From contig NZ_JRJE01000032.1 of assembly GCF_000763295.1 (NCBI RefSeq), forward strand, positions 682,001-746,000: a DNA stretch of 64,000 nt. The letters are read 5' to 3'. The stretch is from Thalassospira australica (GTDB lineage Bacteria > Pseudomonadota > Alphaproteobacteria > Rhodospirillales > Thalassospiraceae). Below are positions 33,189 through 42,766 of this stretch, piece after piece. A program made the position numbers and the translations under genes. The notes beneath the pieces are model-generated. The model made no database searches. It saw only the letters and a list, made by a program, of their open reading frames with translations, and had not been told where the DNA came from. Position 1 is the stretch's first letter; each line of letters begins with the position of its first letter.

Positions 33189-35592
33189 TCAGGTTTTAAA
33201 AGCCGATAATGACGAGGTGATTGCACCGACCGCGGGCCTAAGCGGTGGGGTACGGTCAAGCTCCAAACATGATAGCGGTCCGAAACATGTGGCGGGTGAA
33301 GCTGTTTATATTGATGACATCAATGAACCGTTTGGCACGCTTCATCTGGCACCGGGTGCATCAAGCATTGCGCATGGCAAGATCACCAAACTGGACCTGT
33401 CAAAGGTGCGTTCGGCACCCGGTGTGGTGTGTGTTCTGACGGCCGATGACATCCCCAGTGTGAATGACGTTTCGCCAGCCCATACCCATGACGAGCCGGT
33501 TTTGCCCGATGGCATCGTGCAGTTTTATGGTCAGCCGGTCTTTTGTGTGGCGGCCGAAACCCGTGCGCAGGCGCGTGCGGCCGCAAAACTGGCCGAGATT
33601 GAGTATGAAGAACTGCCTGCCGTTCTGGATGTGGCCGAGGCACTTGAAAAGCAGCTTTTCGTAGCACCCCCGCATGTGATGAAGCAGGGCGATGCCAAAT
33701 CGGCGCTTTCGCGTGCCAAGCATCGCCAAACTGGTCGGATGGATATTGGCGGGCAGGATCATTTCTACCTTGAAGGCCATATCAGCTTTGCCATTCCGGG
33801 CGAGGATGGCGATGTTTTGCTGCATTGCTCCACCCAGCATCCGTCCGAGGTGCAGCACAATATTGCCAATGTCCTTGGTCGTCCGGCCAATGCGGTGACG
33901 GTCGAGGTGCGCCGCATGGGCGGCGGGTTCGGCGGCAAGGAAACACAGGCCATGCAATGGGCGGCACTGGCCGCCATCGTTGCGACCAAAACAGGACGTC
34001 CGGCCAAGTTCCGGCTTGATCGGGATGACGACATGGTCATGACCGGCAAGCGTCATGATTTCATTGTTGATTACGATGTCGGCTTTGATGATGACGGGCG
34101 GATTTGCGGGCTGGATATCCAATATGCCGCCAATTGCGGTTTTTCGGCTGATTTGTCGGCGGCGATTGCCGACCGAGCGATGTTCCATACCGACAATGCC
34201 TATTACCTTGGCGATGTCGAAATCAGGTCCTATCGCTGCAAGACCAACCTTGTGTCCAACACAGCTTTCCGGGGCTTTGGCGGACCGCAAGGGATGGTCG
34301 CAATTGAGCGGATTATTGATGAAATTGCGATGACGGTTGGCCGTGATCCGTTGGATGTGCGGATTGCCAACTATTATGGCAGCAAGGACCGCAATACGAC
34401 ACCGTACCATATGGTGGTCGAAGATAACGTTTTGCCGGAACTGACCAACGATATCGTCAAAGCCAGCGATTATCGCAAGCGCCGCGAAGAGATCACCGCG
34501 TTTAATGCCGAAAGCCCGGTTTTGAAAAAGGGGCTGTCGCTGACCCCGGTGAAGTTCGGGATTTCCTTTACCACCACGTTCCTTAATCAGGCGGGTGCGC
34601 TGATCCATGTCTATCAGGATGGCTCGGTGCATCTGAACCATGGCGGGACGGAAATGGGGCAGGGCCTGTTTATCAAGGTCGCCCAGGTCGTGGCCGAGGA
34701 ATTCCAGATCGATCTGGATCAGATCAAGATCACGCCGACCAATACCGGCAAGGTGCCCAACACATCGGCAACCGCGGCATCCAGCGGGGCGGACATGAAC
34801 GGCATGGCCGCGCGCGATGCGGCGATGACCATCAAGAACCGCCTGATCGAATTTGTCGCCGAGAAATACGGTGTTGCGGAAAGTGCCGTGCGGTTTGTAC
34901 CGGGCAAGGTCATTGTCGGTGACAAGGAAGAGCTCGCGTTTGCCGATCTGATCAAGCAGGCCTATCTGGCGCGTGTGTCGTTGTCCGCGACTGGCTATTA
35001 CGCGACGCCGAAAATCCATTACGACCGCGAAAGCGCATCGGGACGGCCGTTCTATTACTTTGCCTATGGCATGGCGTGTTCGGAAGTTTTGATCGACACA
35101 TTGACCGGGGAATACAAGGTGACACGGGTTGATATCATTCATGATGTCGGTCGGTCGTTGAACCCGGCGATTGACCTTGGCCAGATAGAAGGTGGTTTCA
35201 TTCAGGGGATGGGCTGGCTGACGTCCGAGGAACTCTGGTGGGATGACAAAGGCAGTCTGCGCACCCATGCGCCGTCGACCTATAAAATCCCCGCCTGTTC
35301 GGATCGCCCGGATGATTTCCGGCTTGAGCTTTGGTCATCGGGCCGTAATGCAGAAAAAACCATTCATCGGTCCAAGGCGGTGGGGGAACCGCCCTTGATG
35401 CTGGCGATTTCAGTCCATCGTGCCATTGCCGATGCGGTGGCATCGGTTGGCGGGTACAAGGTCATTCCGAACCTTGATACGCCAGCAACGCCAGAAGCCG
35501 TTTTGCATTCTGTTGCCGATGTTGCCAAACGCATGATCGAAAATAGCCATGCGGACCAAACCCGTGCGTCCAATGCGATGGCAGGGGAATAA
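33181..35592 (+). CDS. xdhB: xanthine dehydrogenase molybdenum-binding subunit
   Basis: Encodes 803 residues from the ATG at 33181 inside the xdhA end; GGCAAGGAGG lies just upstream. Molybdopterin contacts are visible in RRMGGGFGGKETQ, NTAFRGFGGPQGM and GGTEMGQGLFIKV. The catalytic Glu is in KAVGEPPLMLAIS near residue 740. It hydroxylates hypoxanthine and xanthine to urate. Full length, no breaks. Confidence 0.96.
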   Translation: MSDQVLKADNDEVIAPTAGLSGGVRSSSKHDSGPKHVAGEAVYIDDINEPFGTLHLAPGASSIAHGKITKLDLSKVRSAPGVVCVLTADDIPSVNDVSPAHTHDEPVLPDGIVQFYGQPVFCVAAETRAQARAAAKLAEIEYEELPAVLDVAEALEKQLFVAPPHVMKQGDAKSALSRAKHRQTGRMDIGGQDHFYLEGHISFAIPGEDGDVLLHCSTQHPSEVQHNIANVLGRPANAVTVEVRRMGGGFGGKETQAMQWAALAAIVATKTGRPAKFRLDRDDDMVMTGKRHDFIVDYDVGFDDDGRICGLDIQYAANCGFSADLSAAIADRAMFHTDNAYYLGDVEIRSYRCKTNLVSNTAFRGFGGPQGMVAIERIIDEIAMTVGRDPLDVRIANYYGSKDRNTTPYHMVVEDNVLPELTNDIVKASDYRKRREEITAFNAESPVLKKGLSLTPVKFGISFTTTFLNQAGALIHVYQDGSVHLNHGGTEMGQGLFIKVAQVVAEEFQIDLDQIKITPTNTGKVPNTSATAASSGADMNGMAARDAAMTIKNRLIEFVAEKYGVAESAVRFVPGKVIVGDKEELAFADLIKQAYLARVSLSATGYYATPKIHYDRESASGRPFYYFAYGMACSEVLIDTLTGEYKVTRVDIIHDVGRSLNPAIDLGQIEGGFIQGMGWLTSEELWWDDKGSLRTHAPSTYKIPACSDRPDDFRLELWSSGRNAEKTIHRSKAVGEPPLMLAISVHRAIADAVASVGGYKVIPNLDTPATPEAVLHSVADVAKRMIENSHADQTRASNAMAGE

Positions 35593-35596
35593 AACC

Positions 35597-36652
35597 ATGT
35601 CATTGACCCTGCATGATCATATTGAACTGCTGTCAGCACCCGATCCGGTGATGCTGGTATCGGTTGCGGCGATCAAAGGGTCGACCCCGCGTGAAGTCGG
35701 GGCGTTTATGCTGATCACGCCAACCCGAACCGCAGGCACGGTTGGGGGTGGCAATCTGGAACATCAGGTGACGCGACAGGTGCGTGACGCCTTTGCAGAT
35801 GGCCCGTCGGAAATTGACCGCGCAGCGGTGAAACGTTTCCCGCTGGGGCCGGGGCTTGGTCAATGTTGCGGCGGGTCGGTCGAGGTTGGGTTTCATCTGC
35901 TGACAGATGACCAAAAAGCGGAACTGTCCGGGGCGCTGACGTCCATCCTTGATCAGCCGGTGTCCGAGGCAGGCCGTTGGGTGATGCTGCCAATTGGGCC
36001 GCAAAGCCAAGGCAATTCAGCACAACTGATTGCGCAGGCCGATAGCGCGCAGGCAGCTATGCTGGCGTCAGGTTTTGGCACGGCGCGTGGCGGTATTGTG
36101 TCGCTGAATGGCGTGGAAACACTGTGTCTGCGCCTTGACGAGGCGCTGACGCCGATCTGGATTTTTGGTGCAGGTCATGTTGGTCAGGCGGTGGTTCAGG
36201 CATTGGCGCCCTTGCCGTTTGATGTGCATTTGGTCGATTCGCGTGAAGAATATCTGGGTCTGTCAGAACGTGAAAAATTCCATATTTATCAAAGTGATAA
36301 GCCTGAAGAAGAGGTCGCCGATATCCCGTCAGGGGCGCATGTTTTGATTCTGACGCATAACCATGCGCTTGATTTTGACATCTGCCGGGCGGCTTTGATG
36401 CGGGGTGATCTTGGTTTTATTGGCATGATCGGTAGCCAAACCAAGCGTGCACGCTTTGTCCGACGGCTTAAAGACCGGGGGTTGAACCCGTCCGAGATCG
36501 GGCGGTTGACCTGTCCGATTGGAATTCAAGGGATTACCGGCAAACAGCCGGTTGTTATTGCGGCATCCGTTGCCGCGCAGGTGTTGTCGGTGCGCGAAGC
36601 ACAGAGGACACAAAGTCAGCCGATCAAATCCGCATCAGACGGGATTGGCTGA
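35597..36652 (+). CDS. xdhC: xanthine dehydrogenase accessory protein
   Basis: Encodes 351 residues from the ATG at 35597, with AGGGGAA upstream. LVSVAAIKGSTPREVGAFML, GGGNLEHQ and GQCCGGSVEV form the XdhC/CoxI molybdenum-cofactor part. The second domain is Rossmann-like (WIFGAGHVGQAVVQALAPLP, GFIGMIGSQTKRARF). It binds sulfurated molybdenum cofactor and inserts it into XdhB. It follows xdhB by four bases. Confidence 0.94.
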   Translation: MSLTLHDHIELLSAPDPVMLVSVAAIKGSTPREVGAFMLITPTRTAGTVGGGNLEHQVTRQVRDAFADGPSEIDRAAVKRFPLGPGLGQCCGGSVEVGFHLLTDDQKAELSGALTSILDQPVSEAGRWVMLPIGPQSQGNSAQLIAQADSAQAAMLASGFGTARGGIVSLNGVETLCLRLDEALTPIWIFGAGHVGQAVVQALAPLPFDVHLVDSREEYLGLSEREKFHIYQSDKPEEEVADIPSGAHVLILTHNHALDFDICRAALMRGDLGFIGMIGSQTKRARFVRRLKDRGLNPSEIGRLTCPIGIQGITGKQPVVIAASVAAQVLSVREAQRTQSQPIKSASDGIG

Positions 36653-36659
36653 TTATAAA

Positions 36660-36680
36660 ACCTTCATTGAAGGTGTTTTT
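36660..36680 (+). terminator. small terminator-like hairpin after xdhC
   Basis: ACCTT (36660-36664) and AAGGT (36670-36674) around a 5-base loop, followed by GTTTTT. It lies between xdhC and the deaminase gene and may only partly stop transcription. Confidence 0.45.
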
Positions 36681-36739
36681 AGTGATAAAGGGCCGCGAAA
36701 TGACGGCCCAATCAGGGGCTTCGTAAAGGAGATTTGGCA

Positions 36740-37213
36740 GTGTGTGACGCCAAAGGCCATATGCGCCATGCCGTGGATTTGTCGCGGCAAAAAATGGATG
36801 AGGGATGCGGTGGTCCGTTCGGGGCGATCATTGTTCGCAATGGCGAAGTGATTGCTGAAGGATGGAACAACGTCACATCCAATAACGACCCGACCGCCCA
36901 TGCAGAGGTCAGCGCCATTCGTGCGGCCTGTGAAAAGCTTGGGACGTTTAATCTGTCGGGGTGTGAAATCTACACCAGTTGCGAACCCTGCCCGATGTGC
37001 CTTTCGGCGATCTATTGGGCCCGTCTGGACAAGATTTATTATGCCAATGGCCGCGATGATGCTGCTGCCATCGGTTTTGATGATCAGTTCCTGTATGATG
37101 AGGTGGCAAAGCCGATTGATGATCGTTCCTTGCCAATTGTTCATGTCGATTTGCCCGAAGCACGCGAAGTATTCGCCGCTTGGGATGCCAAAAGTGACAA
37201 GATCGCATATTGA
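36740..37213 (+). CDS. guanine deaminase-like nucleoside deaminase
   Basis: Encodes 157 residues from a GTG at 36740, with AAGGAG eight bases upstream; a TTG six bases earlier sits too near that site. The cytidine-deaminase fold zinc site is TAHAEVSAIRA (His, catalytic Glu) and TSCEPCPMCLSAIYWA (two Cys). Length and C-terminal DAAAIGFDDQFLYDEV resemble the small B. subtilis-type GuaD rather than tRNA deaminase TadA. In this setting guanine -> xanthine, feeding XdhABC, is the best reading. Confidence 0.85.
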   Translation: MCDAKGHMRHAVDLSRQKMDEGCGGPFGAIIVRNGEVIAEGWNNVTSNNDPTAHAEVSAIRAACEKLGTFNLSGCEIYTSCEPCPMCLSAIYWARLDKIYYANGRDDAAAIGFDDQFLYDEVAKPIDDRSLPIVHVDLPEAREVFAAWDAKSDKIAY

Positions 37214-37276
37214 GACCGTTTGATTGCAGCGCGTTCTGCGGTAAAACCGCGAGAGCGTTACAAATCAGATCGCTAA

Positions 37277-38908
37277 ATGGGGGTGGCAACAGTGACGTCA
37301 ACGACCGGTGATGCCGGGACAGAAGCGATAAAGGGGGCGGGGCCTGCGCAGCTTGAGGTGCGCGGTGTGACCAAGGCCTTTCCGGGCTGTCTGGCCAACG
37401 ACGATATCAGTTTCCGTATTGAGCCTGGTGAAATCCATGCGCTGCTTGGCGAAAATGGTGCGGGCAAAAGTACGCTTGTGAAAATCATCTATGGTGTGTT
37501 GCAGGCCGATCAGGGCGAACTGATCTGGGAAGGTGCACCGGTGACGATCCAAAGCCCGCATGATGCGCGCGAAATGGGGATCGGTCTGGTGTTCCAGCAT
37601 TTCTCGCTGTTTGAAACCATGACGGTTCTGGAAAACATTGCACTTGCGATGAATGACGTGCGCGACATGGATGCGCTGCGCAAGCAGGTCGAAGAGGTTG
37701 AAAAAACCTATGGCCTGCCGCTTGATCCGGATCGCCATGTTTACACCCTGTCGGTGGGTGAACGCCAACGCATCGAAATCGTGCGCTGCCTGCTGCAAAA
37801 CCCCAAACTGCTGATCCTTGATGAGCCGACCTCGGTTTTAACACCGCAGGAAGTTGAAAAGCTGTTTGAAACGCTGCGGCGTCTGGCCGATGAAGGCTGT
37901 GCGATCCTGTATATCAGCCACAAGCTTCACGAAGTAAAAGCCCTGTGCCAAAAAGCAACCGTGCTGCGCGGTGGCAAGGTTGTTGGTGGCTGTGACCCAC
38001 GCGAAGAAACTGCGAAGTCCATGGCCGAAATGATGATCGGCCAGAAACTGACCGCCCCGGATCGGGGGGAGTCGCGCACGTTTGGTGATGTGCGACTGGA
38101 TGTTTCGAACCTGTCGCTTTTGAGTGACGAGCAGTTTGGCACACACCTTAAGGACATCAATCTTGAGGTCCGAGGCGGTGAAATCATGGGTGTTGCCGGG
38201 GTTGCAGGCAACGGTCAGAACGAATTGTTCCGTGCCCTTGCCGGGGAAACCGAACAGGAAGCCGCCCCCGATACCATCAAGATCGATGGCAAGTCGGTGG
38301 CGCATTTCGGCCCGCGCCGTCGTCGTCGTTTGGGGGCGACATTCGTTCCCGAAGAACGCAATGGTCACGGGGCGGTGCCCGATATGAGCCTGTCGGAAAA
38401 CGGGTTTTTGACCGCTTTTCGGCGCATGGCGCTGTCGGCCAAGGGCCTGATCCGCGAAATGCCGACCAAATCCTTTGCCGATAACATCATCAAGACATTT
38501 GACGTCCGAACCACGGGGACGGGGGCCGAGGCCGGATCGCTTTCGGGCGGGAACCTTCAGAAATTTATCGTTGGGCGTGAAATCCTTCAGGACCCGGGAG
38601 TTCTGGTGATTTCCCAACCGACCTGGGGGGTTGATGCCGGTGCGGCGAGTGCCATTCATCAGGCGTTGCTGGATCTGGCGGCCAAGGGCACGGCGGTTCT
38701 GGTGATTTCACAGGACTTGGACGAGATTTTTGCCATCTGTGATTCTGTTGTCGTGATGGCAGAGGGCAAAATGTCCAAGCCGCGTCCGATGGCCGATGTC
38801 AGCATTGAAGAAATTGGTCTGTTGATGGGGGGGCTTCATGATCTTGAAGGTGACGTGACCCCGGCGAACAACCTGGAAGTTGAAGGAGGTCGCGTTGGTC
38901 AGGCTTGA
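37277..38908 (+). CDS. BMP-type purine/nucleoside ABC importer, double ATPase
   Basis: Encodes 543 residues with two ATPase halves. The first (about 17-250) has intact Walker A GENGAGKST, LSVGERQRIEI and LLILDEPTSV. The second (about 265-510) has a reduced Walker A (GVAGNGQNE) and ISQPTWGVD in place of LDEP, the usual asymmetry in this family (YufO/RbsA-like). Genes for two permeases and a BMP-family binding protein follow. The position between guanine deaminase and the purine operon suggests purine nucleoside or base uptake. Confidence 0.88.
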   Translation: MGVATVTSTTGDAGTEAIKGAGPAQLEVRGVTKAFPGCLANDDISFRIEPGEIHALLGENGAGKSTLVKIIYGVLQADQGELIWEGAPVTIQSPHDAREMGIGLVFQHFSLFETMTVLENIALAMNDVRDMDALRKQVEEVEKTYGLPLDPDRHVYTLSVGERQRIEIVRCLLQNPKLLILDEPTSVLTPQEVEKLFETLRRLADEGCAILYISHKLHEVKALCQKATVLRGGKVVGGCDPREETAKSMAEMMIGQKLTAPDRGESRTFGDVRLDVSNLSLLSDEQFGTHLKDINLEVRGGEIMGVAGVAGNGQNELFRALAGETEQEAAPDTIKIDGKSVAHFGPRRRRRLGATFVPEERNGHGAVPDMSLSENGFLTAFRRMALSAKGLIREMPTKSFADNIIKTFDVRTTGTGAEAGSLSGGNLQKFIVGREILQDPGVLVISQPTWGVDAGAASAIHQALLDLAAKGTAVLVISQDLDEIFAICDSVVVMAEGKMSKPRPMADVSIEEIGLLMGGLHDLEGDVTPANNLEVEGGRVGQA

Positions 38909-39974
38909 ACCCCGTCGCCAGCATTCCCAGTCGATGGTTTATCTGTCGCCGGTTCTGGCAATCCTTATGACGCTTGTTGTCGGCGGGATCATTTTTGCCT
39001 TTATGGGCAAGAACCCGCTTGATGCGCTTTATACGTTCTTCATTCTGCCGATCAATAACAGCTATGGCCTGTCCGAGCTGTTTGTGAAGGCAACCCCGCT
39101 TGTCATTATTGCAGTCGGTCTTGCCATGGGGTTCCGGGCCAATGTCTGGAACATCGGGGCCGAAGGCCAGTTGACCATGGGGGCGATTTTCGGCGGGGGG
39201 CTTGCGCTGTATTTCTATGACAGCGAAAGCGTGTTTTTGCTGCCGGCCATGTTTGTGCTGGGCGCGCTGGGGGGCGCGTTCTGGGGCGCAATTCCCGCAT
39301 TGCTGCGCACACGGTTCAATGCCAATGAAATTCTGACCAGCCTGATGCTGACCTATGTTGCAACGCTGTTCCTGAGCTTCCTTGTGCATGGTCCGTGGCG
39401 TAACCCGGAAGGATTTAACTTCCCGGAATCACGTCCGTTCCCGGATGCGGGCCTGCTGCCGGTGATTTATGATGGCACGCGTGTTCATCTTGGTACTGCC
39501 GTTGCGGTTCTGGTGGTGATTGCCGGTTGGTTGTTGCTGTCAAAATCAGTGATCGGTTTCCAGTTGCGTGTGGTTGGCAAGGCCCCGCAGGCGGCCCGCC
39601 ACGTTGGTTTCCGTCAAAAACGCATGATCTGGTTTACCCTGCTGCTAAGTGGTGGTCTTGCCGGTCTTGCCGGATTGTTCGAGGTGGCCGGTCCGATTGG
39701 TCAGCTACAGCCATCCATTTCACCGGGCTATGGCTTTACCGCGATTATTGTTGCCTTTTTGGGCCGTTTGCATCCGGTGGGGATTTTGTTTGGTGGTCTG
39801 ATCATGGCGCTGACCTATCTGGGGGGTGAATTGGCCCAGATTACGCTGGGGCTGCCCAATGCGGTGACCGGGCTGTTTCAGGGGATCTTGCTGTTCTTCC
39901 TGCTGGCCTGTGACGTTTTGACCAAATACCGTGTTCGTTTCGGTTCAATCGCGGCAAAAGGGAGAACCGCATAA
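38895..39974 (+). CDS. BMP-type ABC importer permease 1
   Basis: Encodes 359 residues from a TTG at 38895, chosen because AGGAGG lies five bases upstream; this overlaps the ATPase gene end by 14 bases. About eight to ten membrane helices; MGFRANVWNIGAEGQLTMGA and FNANEILTSLMLTYVA are the BPD_transp_2 permease signature (YufP type). It forms the channel with the 39974-40894 product. Confidence 0.88.
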   Translation: MVRLEPRRQHSQSMVYLSPVLAILMTLVVGGIIFAFMGKNPLDALYTFFILPINNSYGLSELFVKATPLVIIAVGLAMGFRANVWNIGAEGQLTMGAIFGGGLALYFYDSESVFLLPAMFVLGALGGAFWGAIPALLRTRFNANEILTSLMLTYVATLFLSFLVHGPWRNPEGFNFPESRPFPDAGLLPVIYDGTRVHLGTAVAVLVVIAGWLLLSKSVIGFQLRVVGKAPQAARHVGFRQKRMIWFTLLLSGGLAGLAGLFEVAGPIGQLQPSISPGYGFTAIIVAFLGRLHPVGILFGGLIMALTYLGGELAQITLGLPNAVTGLFQGILLFFLLACDVLTKYRVRFGSIAAKGRTA

Positions 39975-40894
39975 TGGAATGGATCGTTCCTTTCTTTCTG
40001 ACGGTTATTACCGCATCGACCCCGCTTTTGCTTGCTGCAACCGGGGAACTGGTGACCGAGAAATCGGGCGTGTTGAACCTTGGTGTTGAAGGCATGATGC
40101 TGGTGGGGGCGATTGCAGGATTTGCCGTGACCGCATCAAGCGGATCGGCCGGACTTGGCATTATCGCAGCTGTGATTGCCGGGACCCTGATGTCGCTGAT
40201 CTTTGCCTTTTTGACCCTGACACTGATGGCCAATCAGGTGGCGACGGGGCTTGCACTGACCATTTTCGGGGTCGGGTTCTCGGCCCTTGTCGGGTCTGGC
40301 TTTGTTGGTTTTGCCATTGATCCGCTGCCGGGACTTTCGATTCCGGGGATCAGTGCCATTCCCATCATTGGCCCGATCCTGTTTGGGCAGGATTTTCTGG
40401 TGTATCTTTCGATCGTCGCTGTGATCGGGGTGGGTTGGTTTCTGGCCCGTTCACGGGCGGGGCTTGTGCTTAAGGCGGTTGGGGATTCCCATCATTCGGC
40501 CCATGCGATTGGCTATTCCGTGATCAAGATCCGTTATCTTGCGACCATGTTTGGCGGGGCGATGGCGGGCCTTGGTGGTGCGTATCTTTCGTTGTCCTAT
40601 ACGCCGATGTGGGCGGAAAACATGACCGCTGGTCGTGGCTGGATCGCGCTTGCGCTGGTGGTGTTTGCCACGTGGCGTCCGGGGCGTTTGGTGGCGGGTG
40701 CCTATATGTTTGGCCTGATTTCTGTCATGCAGTTGCATGCGCAGGGGGCGGGCATTCATGTGCCAAGTCAGTTCATGTCGATGCTGCCGTATCTGGCGAC
40801 GGTGATTGTTCTGGTGATTATTTCCAGTGACCGTGCGAAAATCAGATTGAATGCGCCGGCCTGTATCGGGCAGGCGTTCAGGGCCGCCCAATAG
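39974..40894 (+). CDS. BMP-type ABC importer permease 2
   Basis: Encodes 306 residues; its ATG overlaps the previous stop (TAATG). Membrane helices fill the protein. LVTEKSGVLNLGVEGMMLVGA is the conserved segment of YufQ-type permeases. It pairs with permease 1 in the inner membrane. Confidence 0.88.
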   Translation: MEWIVPFFLTVITASTPLLLAATGELVTEKSGVLNLGVEGMMLVGAIAGFAVTASSGSAGLGIIAAVIAGTLMSLIFAFLTLTLMANQVATGLALTIFGVGFSALVGSGFVGFAIDPLPGLSIPGISAIPIIGPILFGQDFLVYLSIVAVIGVGWFLARSRAGLVLKAVGDSHHSAHAIGYSVIKIRYLATMFGGAMAGLGGAYLSLSYTPMWAENMTAGRGWIALALVVFATWRPGRLVAGAYMFGLISVMQLHAQGAGIHVPSQFMSMLPYLATVIVLVIISSDRAKIRLNAPACIGQAFRAAQ

Positions 40895-40914
40895 GGTTGG
40901 CGGCCTTGCATGTG

Positions 40915-40946
40915 GGACCGGAACACACCCAATGATGTTCCGGCCC
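40915..40946 (+). other. intercistronic hairpin before the binding-protein gene
   Basis: CCGGAACA (40918-40925) and TGTTCCGG (40936-40943) pair perfectly, extendable past one mismatch. No T tract follows. It probably stabilises or partly stops the mRNA between membrane subunits and the highly expressed binding protein. Confidence 0.5.
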
Positions 40947-41053
40947 ATCGGGAGGAAGACTGTGCTTGCCAAACCTCACACAAGCCGGGCGATGACTTTG
41001 ACGGGCCGGTTTGTCTGAGTTTTGGTGTGCGCAGGAACGCGTCATTGATTGCG

Positions 41054-41080
41054 ATCAGGAATTACGTAATAAATCCTGAT
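41054..41080 (+). promoter_or_regulatory. leader palindrome of the BMP-family gene
   Basis: ATCAGGA (41054-41060) pairs with TCCTGAT (41074-41080); the inner ATTACGTAAT is itself a palindrome. It lies 28 bases before the ATG and could be an operator or a leader hairpin. Confidence 0.45.
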
Positions 41081-41107
41081 TGAGTGTCTAACAGGGAGAC
41101 TAACACT

Positions 41108-42190
41108 ATGAATGCAAGCTTCGTGAAGCGCACACTTGCCGCAGTCGCGGCTGTGGGTGCCCTCGCAACCGGCATGGGTGCCGCCCAGGCCGAAGACGTT
41201 AAAGTCGGTTTCGTCTATGTCGGCCCGATTGGTGACCACGGCTGGTCCTATCGTCATGACATCGGCCGTCAGGCGATTGAAGCCGAACTCGGTGATTCGG
41301 CGACCACCAGTTTCGTTGAAAGCGTACCTGAGGGTGCCGATGCGGAGCGCGTGATTCGTCAGCTGGCCCAGACTGGCCATAACCTGATCTTCACCACCTC
41401 TTACGGCTACATGAATCCTACGGTCAAGGTTGCCAAACAGTTCCCGAACGTGAAGTTCGAACATGCAACTGGGCATAAGCGCGAAGACAACGTCTCGACC
41501 TACGCTGCCCGTTTCTATGAAGGTCGTTATGTTGCTGGTGTGATCGCCGGTAAAATGACCAAGTCGAACGTTGTTGGCTATGTCGGTTCCTTCCCGATTC
41601 CGGAAGTTGTTCGTGGCATCAACTCCTTCATGATGGGTGCATGGTCGGTTAACCCGGACGTCGAAGTCAAAATCGTTTGGGCCAACACCTGGTATGATCC
41701 GGGCAAGGAAGGCGACGCGGCCAAGGCCCTGATTGACCAGGGTGCAGACATCATGGTTCAGCACACCGACAGCCCGGCACCGCTTCAGGTTGCTGAAAAC
41801 CGCGGTGTTCTTGGTTTCGGTCAGGCTTCTGACATGATCAAGTTCGCGCCGAAAGCACAGTTGACCGCGATCATTGATAACTGGGACAGCTACTATGTCG
41901 CGCGTGCCAAGGCTGTTGTTGATGGTACCTGGGAGTCGCAGGACACCTGGGGTGGCATCAATACCGGTATGGTCGAAATGGCACCGTACACCAACATGCC
42001 AGACGACGTGAAAGCACTGGCAGCAGAAACCGCTGCCAAGATTTCTTCGGGTGAATTCCACCCGTTCACCGGCCCGATCTATGACCAGGCTGGCGAACTG
42101 CGCGTAGCAGAAGGCGAAGTTGCTGATGACGGCATGCTTCTGGGAATGAATTGGTACGTCCAGGGCATTGATGCTGAACTGCCGAAATAA
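41108..42190 (+). CDS. BMP-family substrate-binding lipoprotein-like/periplasmic protein
   Basis: Encodes 360 residues from the ATG at 41108, preceded by AGGGAGA; an upstream frame start at 41084 is unlikely. The signal peptide ends GMGAAQA-E at about residue 28, with no lipobox Cys. The BMP fold follows (VGFVYVGPIGDHGWSYRHDIG, IFTTSYGYMNPTVKVAK, WANTWYDPGKEGDAAKALIDQGAD). It should capture the solute for the transporter encoded just upstream, most likely a purine nucleoside or base. The strong terminator after it marks the operon end. Confidence 0.92.
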   Translation: MNASFVKRTLAAVAAVGALATGMGAAQAEDVKVGFVYVGPIGDHGWSYRHDIGRQAIEAELGDSATTSFVESVPEGADAERVIRQLAQTGHNLIFTTSYGYMNPTVKVAKQFPNVKFEHATGHKREDNVSTYAARFYEGRYVAGVIAGKMTKSNVVGYVGSFPIPEVVRGINSFMMGAWSVNPDVEVKIVWANTWYDPGKEGDAAKALIDQGADIMVQHTDSPAPLQVAENRGVLGFGQASDMIKFAPKAQLTAIIDNWDSYYVARAKAVVDGTWESQDTWGGINTGMVEMAPYTNMPDDVKALAAETAAKISSGEFHPFTGPIYDQAGELRVAEGEVADDGMLLGMNWYVQGIDAELPK

Positions 42191-42227
42191 GTCAGCTTTC
42201 CGGTCCGGTCGGATCGGCTTGTGACAC

Positions 42228-42262
42228 AGCCCCGCGCATTAACCTGCGCGGGGCTTTTTTTT
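42228..42262 (+). terminator. terminator of the BMP transporter operon
   Basis: AGCCCCGCGC (42228-42237) with GCGCGGGGCT (42246-42255) and a T tract of eight. The convergent orphan gene's stop lies inside it. Confidence 0.92.
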
Positions 42263-42766
42263 GATTTCGACGACACGATTGACCAGTGCGCAACTTGGTT
42301 TGAATAGCCAAGGGGTCAAGAAGGCAATGACACCTAATTCGTAACCAAATACATATGCAAACAGTTGAAGGAACGGTCGTGAGTCCGGGTGGTCAAGTAC
42401 AGTGACTTTTGTAAAGAAAAGCGACAACAGGATACCAGCAAATGCCGCGCCACGATCCGGAATCCTGATATAAGCGTATTTACGATCCAATGTACGCAGT
42501 ATTGTTTCTCGGAGGTTCTGTGTTCGGGCTGTCGCCATACCTTTTCCAACGGACAATCGTGCGTCACGTACACTAGGAACCTGCATCGTCGCGATAAAGT
42601 GGGTGAATGTGATTCCAATATTGTAAGCTGCCAGAAGCAGATGAAGGCACCACCCAGTATCCCCCATAAAGCGAACTCCCATGGAAAAGTCGATTAGGGC
42701 AAAAACTATCGACGTTCCAAGTCCGGCGCCCATGCAGAATCTCAGGGACCTCAGACTCAACTTCAC
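42239..42766 (-). CDS. four-helix membrane protein of unknown function
   Basis: Encodes 175 residues from a GTG at 42766 that overlaps the upstream gene's TGA (GTGA). Hydrophobic segments lie near residues 13-30, 41-60, 106-124 and 134-152. The loop between the second and third is basic. No family recognised. It is AT-richer than the transporter operon and forms a two-gene unit with the 42763-43143 gene. Confidence 0.6.
   Translation of the reverse strand: MKLSLRSLRFCMGAGLGTSIVFALIDFSMGVRFMGDTGWCLHLLLAAYNIGITFTHFIATMQVPSVRDARLSVGKGMATARTQNLRETILRTLDRKYAYIRIPDRGAAFAGILLSLFFTKVTVLDHPDSRPFLQLFAYVFGYELGVIAFLTPWLFKPSCALVNRVVEIKKKPRAG

Noticed and set aside
33400-35268. 622-codon minus-strand open frame inside xdhB
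   Set aside because: It is fully antisense to the xanthine dehydrogenase large subunit, with low-complexity His/Arg/Gly-rich translation and no motif.
37214-37276. Purine riboswitch before the BMP importer
   Set aside because: Only a small GCGGT/ACCGC hairpin is present; the conserved three-way junction sequence of purine riboswitches is absent.
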